Below are positions 56,795 through 64,000 of a stretch of 64,000 nucleotides of DNA, one piece after another. Position numbers and translations under genes: made by a program. The stretch spans positions 268,709 to 332,708 of the forward strand of contig NZ_JACIFA010000004.1 of assembly GCF_014197135.1 (NCBI RefSeq), given 5' to 3'. Below the pieces are notes generated by a model. That model was given only the letters and a program-made list of their open reading frames with translations. It was not told where the DNA came from and ran no database searches. How positions within the stretch are numbered: the stretch's first letter is position 1; each line of letters starts with the position of its first letter. Source of the DNA: Sphingomonas zeae (lineage in GTDB: Bacteria > Pseudomonadota > Alphaproteobacteria > Sphingomonadales > Sphingomonadaceae).

Positions 56795-57541
56795 ATGGCA
56801 CGGCGCAAATTGGTGGCGGGCAACTGGAAGATGAACGGCTCGCGCGCGGCGCTTGCCGAGCTGGACGCCATCGCGCAGGCCGCAGCGGCGGCACCGGGCG
56901 TCGACGTCGCGGTCGCGGTGCCGTTCACCCTGATCGCGCCCGCCGCCGACCGCGCGCCTGCGCTCGCCATCGGGGCCGAGGATGTCCACGAACGCGACTC
57001 GGGGGCGCATACCGGCTGTGTCTCGGCGGGCATGGTGAAGGAAGCGGGGGCCAGCTTCACCATCGTCGGCCATTCGGAGCGGCGCGCTGACCAGGGCGAA
57101 ACCAGCCAGGACGCCTGGGCCAAGGCCGCGGCGGCGCATCGCCAGGGGCTGAACGTCATCCTGTGCTGCGGCGAGACCGAGGCGGAGCGCAATGCGGGTC
57201 GCGCCGAGCGTGTCGTGCAGGCGCAGATCGAGAAGTCGGTGCCCGACAATGCGGATGGCAGCTGGTTCACGCTGGCTTACGAGCCGCGCTGGGCGATCGG
57301 GACCGGGCGGACGCCGACGGTGGACGAGATCGCCAGCATCCATGCCATCGCGCGCGCCAAGTTGCGGATGCTGATCGGCGATGCCGCCGACGGGGTGCGT
57401 ATCCTCTATGGCGGTTCGGTGACGGGTGAGAATGCCGCCACGCTGCTGGCGGTCGAGAATGTCGACGGCGCGCTCGTCGGCGGCGCGAGCCTGACCGCGG
57501 CGAAGTTCGTGCCGATTATCGAGGCGGCGTCGGGATTGTAA
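56795..57541 (+). CDS. tpiA: Triose-phosphate isomerase
   Basis: Interconverts dihydroxyacetone phosphate and glyceraldehyde 3-phosphate. 248 residues. Catalytic Lys in GNWKMN, His in VGHSERRADQGET and Glu in AYEPRWAIGTG, with Arg where most have Val; the phosphate loop is ILYGGSVTGEN and the last strand VDGALVGGASL. GGGGAG lies 6 bases before the ATG at 56795. Divergent from ppiD; a palindromic repeat follows the stop. Confidence 0.96.
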   Translation: MARRKLVAGNWKMNGSRAALAELDAIAQAAAAAPGVDVAVAVPFTLIAPAADRAPALAIGAEDVHERDSGAHTGCVSAGMVKEAGASFTIVGHSERRADQGETSQDAWAKAAAAHRQGLNVILCCGETEAERNAGRAERVVQAQIEKSVPDNADGSWFTLAYEPRWAIGTGRTPTVDEIASIHAIARAKLRMLIGDAADGVRILYGGSVTGENAATLLAVENVDGALVGGASLTAAKFVPIIEAASGL

Positions 57542-57560
57542 CGGCGGTTCGGGGCGTGCG

Positions 57561-57637
57561 CTTCGACGTCGCTCAGCGTGAACGGGTATTGGGTATCATT
57601 TCACCCCCCCGTTTAGCCTGAGCGTAGTCGAAGGCCA
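57561..57637. repeat. Inverted pair of CAGCCTGAGCGAAG-type repeats between convergent genes
   Basis: CTTCGACGTCGCTCAGCGTG (57561-57584 with flank) is a reverse-orientation copy, and GTTTAGCCTGAGCGTAGTCG plus AAGGCCA (57610-57637) is a direct one. Facing copies between convergent tpiA and the M17 peptidase gene could form one stem and act as a bidirectional terminator. Confidence 0.7.
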
Positions 57638-57647
57638 CGCCGAAACC

Positions 57648-59023
<1,376 letters not shown>

Positions 59024-59027
<4 letters not shown>

Positions 59028-60424
59028 TCGGCGGGGCTCACTAGAAATTGTTCGATTCTGCCGTTCGGGCCGGGCTCGGCATAGGTGCTGATCCGCAGCA
59101 TGCGGCCGGGATAGGTCACGCGGTAGGAGCGGTTGACGAACCCGCCGCGCAGACGCGTGCGGCCCGATTGCTCGATCTTGGTCGGTGCGCCCAGCGGCGA
59201 CAGGCTGGTGCGGTAATCGGCCAGCGTCGTCGGGGTGAAATAATAGGCCGCATCTTCGGTCAGCAACGACCGATCGAGATTGCCCGTCTGAAGCTGCGCA
59301 TAAACTCGCTTGGTCCGGTCTAGCGCGGCGGCGTCCTCGGCACTGGCCTCGGGCGCGGGCAGGACGATGTCGGAAATTCCCTTGGCGATGCGGCTCTGCG
59401 CGTCGGCGAACCAGGCATTGACCGCAACGACCACGGCGGCCTTGTCGTCCGGATAGACGATATTCTCGGTCAGAAAGCCGACCGCCTCGCCGCTATGTTC
59501 GACGACGCGGCGGCCATCGGCGGTGCCGACGCCGACGCCCAGCCCGTAATTGGTGTTCGAGCCATCGGTCAGCTTGACCGGCGTTTCCTGCTCGTCCCAG
59601 TCCTTGGGGGGCAGCAGCGTGCGGTTCATTCGCGCCACGTCCCATTTTGCAAGGTCTTCCGGCGACATGGAAAGCTCGCCAGCCGCATAGAGCCAGCCGG
59701 GGGCGGCCGGCGTCTCGACCCGAACGGGGCCGAGCGCATGGCGCAAATAGCCCTGCGGGAAGCCGGGGCCGACCGCCTTGTCTTGATTCAGCGCGCGCAT
59801 GCCCAAGGGGCGGAAGACATGGGTCTGGAGGAATTGGAGCAGCGGCTGACCCGATACCTTCTCGACGATCATGCCCGCCACGACATAGCCGGTGTTGGAA
59901 TATTGCCATTGCGTGCCGGGTTTGAAATCGAGCGGCGCCTTGGCCCAGCGGTCGACGATGCCCTGCGGGGTGGTCGGAGTCGCCATGGCCTTGAAGCTGT
60001 AATCCTGCGGCCAATAGTCGCGCAGGCCCGAGGTATGGCTCAGCAACTGGCGAAGGGTGATCTGGTCGCCATCGGTGATGCCGGGGACGTATTTGGACAC
60101 AGTGTCGTCGAGCGAAAGCTTGCCCTGATCGGCCAGCAGCTGAATGGCAGCGGCCGTGAATTGCTTCGAGACCGACGCGATCTGGTAGGGGAGCTTCGGG
60201 TCGGCGGGCGCCTTCTGACCTTCGAACTGTTTGCCATAAGCCTTGGCGAGGACGATCTTGCCCCCACGCACGACGGCGATCGAGGCAGAGGGGACGCCGG
60301 TATCGGCCAGCGTCTTCGTGACCAGCGCATCGATCTTCTGATTTTCCGCCGGGGTCAGGGCCTGGGCAAGAAGCGGGGCAGGGGCGAGCAGCGCGACGGC
60401 TGCCAGCAGGGTCGGATATCTCAT
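59024..60424 (-). CDS. Exported serine hydrolase, class C beta-lactamase fold
   Basis: 466 residues. Signal peptide LLAAVALLAPAPLLAQ. The nucleophile S-x-x-K is SVSK in YQIASVSKQFTAAAIQLL, the Y-x-N motif is YSN in WQYSNTGYVVAGMIVEKVSG, and the third motif region is VVEHSGEAVGFL (HSG). The last about 100 residues form an extra domain that appears in peptidase-like members. Probably a D-amino-acid peptidase, esterase or regulator, not a resistance determinant. Paralogous fold to the protein at 19293. The stop overlaps the M17 peptidase start. Confidence 0.9.
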
Positions 60425-60969
60425 GGTGCCGAAGGAAGCAGGTTTGCGGTGGCGGCGCAACGGGTGGTGGACATGCACTTCGGCGTGGGGGGACGCGACT
60501 GGCTGGAGAGCCGATAGATTCTGTCCGCCTCGGCAAAGGCCGGGGTTTTCGCGGAAAGGGCCATGCAGGGGAGTGCAAGGGGGCGGCCCGCCCGCGCTGC
60601 CCCCGCCGGCCGCCCCGACGACGATAGGGGCATGATGACGCTTGTGGCCTGGGTATGGCTCTTGTGCATGTCGTACGAGATCGGTAGTTCGCCACGACAG
60701 TTCAGGCCGTTCACTCGCGCGGAAGCGACCCTCGTGCCCTATCGGGCTCCAGACCCTCAGGGGGGTACGGGACGCCTTCCGCCGCCACCGCATACCTTCA
60801 TCCCATTCCATAGGGAGAGCGCCGGGCCAGCCCCGGTGATGAAGGGGCACATCGCGCTGGCCGCCATATCCATAGCCCCGCTCGGCCGAGCGGGGCCGCA
60901 TCGCCGTCTCTTTCGGGTTTCCGGCGACGATGCCCATATCTCCGAGCCCGTGACCAAGGAGACGCTCCG
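60425..60969. other. Intergenic region with a 22-bp perfect palindrome
   Basis: About 545 bp between the divergent serine hydrolase and gdx genes. No supported gene was found: the frames in it have no ribosome site or family motif. At 60875-60896, GCCCCGCTCGG joins its exact reverse complement CCGAGCGGGGC without a loop. It stands about 75 bp before the gdx start and could be an operator. No guanidine riboswitch sequence was recognised. Confidence 0.55.
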
Positions 60970-61290
60970 ATGGCATGGGTCATTCTGGGCATTGCCGTGA
61001 TTACCGAGATTTGCTGGGCGCTCAGCCTGAAATGGGCGGCGACCGTCGCCACCTGGCAGGCGTCGAGCGTGCCGATCATCCTCAGCTTCGTGAATATGGG
61101 CCTGCTCGCGCTCGCCATGCGCGGGCTTCCGGCGGGTACGGCCTATGCGGTGTGGACCGGACTGGGCGCGGTCGGCGTCGTGATTGGCGGGGCCATCGTG
61201 TTCGGCGACAAGATCGCGCCGATCCAGGCGGGCTTCATGGTCCTGACCGTTATCGGCGTGATGGGGACCAAACTCTTCGCGCAGGGCTGA
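60970..61290 (+). CDS. SMR family transporter (Gdx/SugE type)
   Basis: 106 residues, four membrane helices, works as a dual-topology dimer. The central Glu is in ITEICWALSLKWA, and the loop 3 motif GTAYAVWTGLGAVGVVIGG fits Gdx/SugE rather than EmrE. Gdx exports guanidinium; some SugE handle quaternary ammonium compounds, so the substrate is inferred. GGAG 8 bases before the ATG fixes the start. The gene is single and is followed by a repeat. Confidence 0.92.
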   Translation: MAWVILGIAVITEICWALSLKWAATVATWQASSVPIILSFVNMGLLALAMRGLPAGTAYAVWTGLGAVGVVIGGAIVFGDKIAPIQAGFMVLTVIGVMGTKLFAQG

Positions 61291-61298
61291 AATCAGGA

Positions 61299-61464
61299 TC
61301 GCGCGAAGCCGCGAAGCCGCGAAGAAGGTAGTTCGCGCAGAGGCGCAGAGGCGCAGAGAGCGCAGAGGAAGAAGGTCTCCCGATCGCCACGTTTGGAACG
61401 CCTCTGCGTCCTCCGCGCCTCTGCGCGAACAAAAACCTTCGCGCCTTCGCGTCTTCGCGTGAAC
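61299..61464. repeat. Imperfect inverted repeat built of 9-bp units
   Basis: The left arm (61300-61370) has GCGAAGCC units and then GCAGAGGC units; the right arm (61397-61463) carries their reverse complements (GCCTCTGCG, CTTCGCG). The two arms are close to reverse complements over about 65 bp. It lies between gdx and uvrC and has no coding potential. Confidence 0.8.
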
Positions 61465-61517
61465 CAGACAGGCTCAAAGGGTAGCGATCCGCTCCCCGCG
61501 CTCCTAAATCGGCGGCG

Positions 61518-63437
61518 ATGTCCGAGCCTCCCGTCGATCGCTTCAACGAAGAGAAATCCACCTTCACGCTGCGAGGGGCCGATGCGCCCGATCTCAAGGC
61601 AGGGGTGGCGGCGATCCGCAACGTGCTGGCGACTTTGCCGCTGCGCCCCGGCGTGTACCGGATGCAGGATGCGCGCGGTGATGTGCTCTACATCGGCAAG
61701 GCGCGCGCGCTGAAGAACCGCGTCGCCAATTATACCCAGGTCGATCGCCTCCCGAAGCGCCTCCAACGCATGGTGTCGCAGACCCGGTCGATGACCATCG
61801 TCACGACCAATAACGAGGCCGAGGCGCTGCTGCTCGAGGCGCAACTCATCAAGCGCTATCGCCCCGCCTTCAACGTCCTGCTGCGCGACGACAAGAGTTT
61901 CCCCTTCATCCTGTTGCGCAACGACCATGACTTTCCGCGCATCCAGAAGCATCGCGGCGCGCGGCGTGCGGTCGGCAATTATTACGGCCCCTTCGCCAGC
62001 GCGGGCAGCGTCAACAACACGCTGAACGCGCTGCAAAAGCTGTTCCTGCTCCGCTCCTGCACCGACAGCTTCTTCAAGGGGCGCGACCGACCGTGCCTGC
62101 TCTACCAGATCAAGCGTTGCTCGGCGCCCTGCGTCGGCCGGATCGACGAGGCCGCCTATGCCGAGCTGGTCGCCGACGCCAAGAACTTCCTCGGCGGCAA
62201 ATCGACCCAGGTCCAGGCCAAGCTCGGTGCGCAGATGCAGGCGGCGGCCGAAGCGATGGACTTCGAGCTGGCCGCGATTCTGCGCGACCGGCTGAAGGCG
62301 TTGACCTTCATCCAGGGCACGCAGGCGATCAACGCCGAGGGTGTGGGCGACGCCGACATCTTCGCGCTGGCGTGTCGTGAGGGCGTGATGGGCATCCAGG
62401 CCTTCTTCATCCGCGGCGGCCAGAATTGGGGGCATCGCAGCTTCTTCCCCGCGCACACCGCCGATGTGCCCGAAGAGGAGGTGCTGACCAGCTTCCTCAC
62501 CCAATTTTACGAGGAAGTGCCGCCCGCCAAGACGATCCTGCTCGACCGCGACCTGCCCGAAGGTGAATTGCTGACCGAGGCGTTGGGCGAGCGGGCCGGG
62601 TACAAGGTCCAGCTGAGCGTGCCGCAGCGCGGCGACCGCCGCCGCCTGCTCGACCAGGCCAAGCGCAACGCGGTCGAGGCGCTCGACCGGCGGCTGGCCG
62701 AGTCGACCACCCAGGCCAAGCTGCTGCGTGAGGTCGCCGACTTTTTCGACCTGTCCGAACCGCCGCAGCGGATCGAGGTCTACGACAACAGTCATATCCA
62801 GGGCACCAATGCGCTGGGCGCGATGGTCGTGGCGGGGCCGGAGGGTTTCCAGAAGGGTCAGTATCGCAAGTTCAACATCAAGGGGAACGAGGCGGCGACC
62901 AACGACGATTTCGGCATGATGCGCGAAGTCTTCCGCCGCCGCTTCGCCCGCCAACTGGAGGAGAACCCGGATCGCGACGACGCGACCTGGCCCGACCTGG
63001 TCCTGATCGACGGCGGGCGCGGCCAGTTGAACGCGGCCAAGGCGGTGCTGGAGGATCTGGGGATCGAGGATGTCTGCCTGGTTGGCGTCGCCAAGGGGCC
63101 GCATCATGGCCGCGAGGGGCGCGAGGTCTTTCACATGATGGACGGCAGCGAACGGATGCTGCCGGTCAACGCGCCGCTGCTCTTCTACCTCCAGCGGTTA
63201 CGCGACGAGGTCCACCGCTTCGTGATCGGCGCGCACCGCGACAAACGCGCCAAGGCCATGGGGGCGAGCCCGCTGGACGAAGTGCCCGGCATCGGCCCGG
63301 CGCGGAAGAAGGCGTTGCTGATGCACTTCGGCACCGGCCGGGCGGTGCGCAACGCGAGTCTGGAGGACTTGCGCAAGGCGCCGGGGGTCAGCCAGGCGGT
63401 CGCGCAGCAGGTGTACGACTTTTACCATAGCCGGTAA
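61518..63437 (+). CDS. uvrC: Excinuclease ABC subunit C
   Basis: Makes the two incisions around a DNA lesion in nucleotide excision repair. 639 residues. The GIY-YIG nuclease is PGVYRMQDARGDVLYIGKAR; the Cys-rich region is in RSCTDSFFKGRDRPCLLYQI; the UVR motif is AEAMDFELAAILRDRLKALT. The RNase H-like second nuclease has YDNSHIQGTNALGAMV and DLVLIDGGRGQLNAAKAVL, and tandem helix-hairpin-helix motifs finish it (EVPGIGPARKKALL). A small hairpin over its last codons is not a convincing terminator. Confidence 0.97.
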   Translation: MSEPPVDRFNEEKSTFTLRGADAPDLKAGVAAIRNVLATLPLRPGVYRMQDARGDVLYIGKARALKNRVANYTQVDRLPKRLQRMVSQTRSMTIVTTNNEAEALLLEAQLIKRYRPAFNVLLRDDKSFPFILLRNDHDFPRIQKHRGARRAVGNYYGPFASAGSVNNTLNALQKLFLLRSCTDSFFKGRDRPCLLYQIKRCSAPCVGRIDEAAYAELVADAKNFLGGKSTQVQAKLGAQMQAAAEAMDFELAAILRDRLKALTFIQGTQAINAEGVGDADIFALACREGVMGIQAFFIRGGQNWGHRSFFPAHTADVPEEEVLTSFLTQFYEEVPPAKTILLDRDLPEGELLTEALGERAGYKVQLSVPQRGDRRRLLDQAKRNAVEALDRRLAESTTQAKLLREVADFFDLSEPPQRIEVYDNSHIQGTNALGAMVVAGPEGFQKGQYRKFNIKGNEAATNDDFGMMREVFRRRFARQLEENPDRDDATWPDLVLIDGGRGQLNAAKAVLEDLGIEDVCLVGVAKGPHHGREGREVFHMMDGSERMLPVNAPLLFYLQRLRDEVHRFVIGAHRDKRAKAMGASPLDEVPGIGPARKKALLMHFGTGRAVRNASLEDLRKAPGVSQAVAQQVYDFYHSR

Positions 63438-63468
63438 AAGTATTGATCCTGAACCGCTATGTATGAAG

Positions 63469-63705
63469 CTATGCAATGGTCTTCATAACCTTATCCGTTC
63501 CATCAATCAGATCGGACACCTGCAATTCAGTTGGCTCTTTCTGCTTGTTGTGGTCGCAAATATTGCGGATGTCAGCTAGCATGGATATATGACGCCATTG
63601 CGGGACGTCGATCGTGCTAGCTGCTTTAAGTGCCTCATTAAGGTCGCCTATTCCCGGATGTTTCTTGGAAATTTTTATTTTATGATCGGCGCAAACTTGA
63701 GCTAG
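63469..63705 (-). pseudogene. C-terminal fragment of a HEPN-like protein, cut by an IS element
   Basis: Reading minus, 78 codons end at TAG (63469-63471): LAQVCADHKIKISKKHPGIG, then DLNEALKAASTIDVPQWRHI, then SMLADIRNICDHNKQKEP and TELQVSDLIDGTDKVMKTIA. The R-x4-H element RNICDH (codons at 63550-63567) with a polar residue after Arg is the HEPN RNase-type motif. The 5' part is missing because an IS5-family element begins immediately. A hand count of 63481-63540 gives about 43% G+C, far below neighbouring genes, pointing to transfer. Family assignment is by motif only. Confidence 0.6.
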
Positions 63706-64000
63706 GGTCAGGACTCGTTGATCAAAGCCAGAAGATGATGGTGGCAGCGAGGGCGACGGCGGAGAAGAAGGCGGTTGGGCACCGATCGTAGCGGGTGGCG
63801 ACGCGGCGCCAGTCTTTCAGGCGGCCGAACATGATCTCGATGCGGCTGCGGCGTCGATAGCGGCGCTTGTCGTATCTGACCGGCTCGTTGCGGGACCTTC
63901 GACCCGGGATGCAGGGTTCAATGCCCTTGGCGTTTAAAGCATCCCTGAACCAGTCGGCGTCATAGCCGCGATCGCCTAGCAGCCACTGCGCTTTCGGCAG
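63706..64000 (-). mobile_element. IS5-family (IS427-like) insertion sequence, partial
   Basis: One end of an insertion sequence begins near 63706 with GGTCAGGACTCGTTGATC, 16 bp before the transposase stop. The rest lies beyond the window, so the other terminal repeat and target duplication cannot be checked. Confidence 0.75.
63722..64000 (-). CDS. IS5-family transposase, C-terminal part
   Basis: 93 codons read from the window edge to TGA at 63722-63724 (92 residues): it begins LPKAQWLLGDRGYDADWFRD. The second catalytic Asp is in GDRGYDADW, and the Y(2)R(3)E(6)K signature is complete in YRRRSRIEIMFGRLKDW, which is diagnostic of IS4/IS5 class DDE transposases. VATRYDRCPTAFFSAVALAA is the typical IS427-group end. 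No frameshift is seen in this part, so the element may be intact. Confidence 0.92.
   Translation of the reverse strand: MPKAQWLLGDRGYDADWFRDALNAKGIEPCIPGRRSRNEPVRYDKRRYRRRSRIEIMFGRLKDWRRVATRYDRCPTAFFSAVALAATIIFWL

Noticed and set aside
57280..57310. Arg instead of Val after YEP in the TpiA active-site loop
   Set aside because: All catalytic residues are intact and this position tolerates change, so a functional difference is not supported.
60425..60969. Guanidine riboswitch upstream of the SMR transporter
   Set aside because: I looked for the conserved ykkC, mini-ykkC (paired ACGR loops) and type III sequences by eye and did not find them. A covariance-model search would be decisive.
60563..61000. 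Plus-strand ORF of about 145 codons before gdx
   Set aside because: It runs through the gdx start in another frame, is Pro/Arg/Gly-rich with no motif, and lacks a ribosome-binding site.
61299..61464. CRISPR-like array because of repeated 9-bp units
   Set aside because: Units are too short, lack spacers of uniform length, and are mirrored; there are no cas genes.
61293..63134. Open frame of about 610 codons antisense to uvrC
   Set aside because: Antisense shadow of uvrC; its composition mirrors the complementary codons and no motif is seen.
63418..63439. Hairpin CTTTTACC / GGTAAAAG over the uvrC stop as a terminator
   Set aside because: The stem is AT-rich, lies in the coding end and is not followed by a T run.

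Overview
The window reads as chromosomal DNA of a sphingomonad (Alphaproteobacteria, most likely Sphingomonas or a close relative). The DNA is GC-rich with dense genes and short operons. Supporting signs are groESL behind a CIRCE operator, an F0 operon with divergent b and b' subunits kept apart from F1, a DUF3297 protein, a petABC-apt-trmL-hemF order, and several dispersed intergenic palindromes. Most of the window is housekeeping sequence. No tRNA, rRNA, CRISPR array or prophage was recognised.

Layout, left to right. 1-4.7 kb: tail of an unidentified protein, cpoB (ybgF), tilS and ftsH, with a clear terminator after ftsH. 4.9-6.7 kb: dienelactone hydrolase-like protein, glutathione S-transferase and a possible 57-residue ORF. 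6.8-9.9 kb (minus): glutathione reductase and pgi. 10-13.7 kb: an exported protein with a TonB-type C-terminal domain, a GNAT acetyltransferase and sppA. 13.8-16 kb: CIRCE, groES, groEL. 16.2-21.5 kb: two DsbA-like thiol-disulfide proteins and a DciA/DUF721 protein on minus, divergent from mutY, a serine hydrolase and nudC. 21.6-26.6 kb: pheA, membrane-anchored cytochrome c, nitronate monooxygenase-like protein, shikimate dehydrogenase-like protein, EVE protein, a glycine-zipper exported protein and DUF3297.

26.8-33.2 kb: ABC-F ATPase, an exported unknown, a Met-rich lipoprotein, lipB, a pair of related polytopic membrane proteins and a GNAT protein. 33.2-38.1 kb (minus): petA-petB-petC (cytochrome bc1), then apt, trmL, hemF and the GNAT gene. 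38.4-45.8 kb: Gly/Tyr/Arg-rich lipoprotein, MaoC dehydratase, a nucleotide pyrophosphatase/phosphodiesterase-like lipoprotein, a BLUF photosensor, ychF, a small membrane protein, a TIGR02466-type oxygenase, pth, a GT-A-like glycosyltransferase and radC. 45.9-49.7 kb: ydbH-ynbE-ydbL, a predicted bridge for lipid traffic between the membranes. 50-52.8 kb: atpI-atpB-atpE-atpF'-atpF. 53.2-57.5 kb: ppiD-trpE divergent from tpiA. 57.6-61.3 kb: M17 aminopeptidase, serine hydrolase and an SMR (Gdx/SugE) transporter. 61.5-63.4 kb: uvrC.

The most unusual stretch is the right edge. After uvrC the composition becomes AT-richer, and the minus strand carries the C-terminal 78 codons of a protein with a HEPN-type R-x4-H motif (63,469-63,705). 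It is cut off by an IS5-family element whose transposase runs out of the window. This looks like a horizontally acquired, possibly defence-related gene broken by an insertion sequence. The other recurring theme is a set of intergenic repeat families: mosaic CTCCCC modules, a CTTCGAC/CAGCCTGAGCGAAG palindrome, a perfect 26-bp inverted repeat, and a 9-bp-periodic inverted repeat beside uvrC. All were identified by eye.
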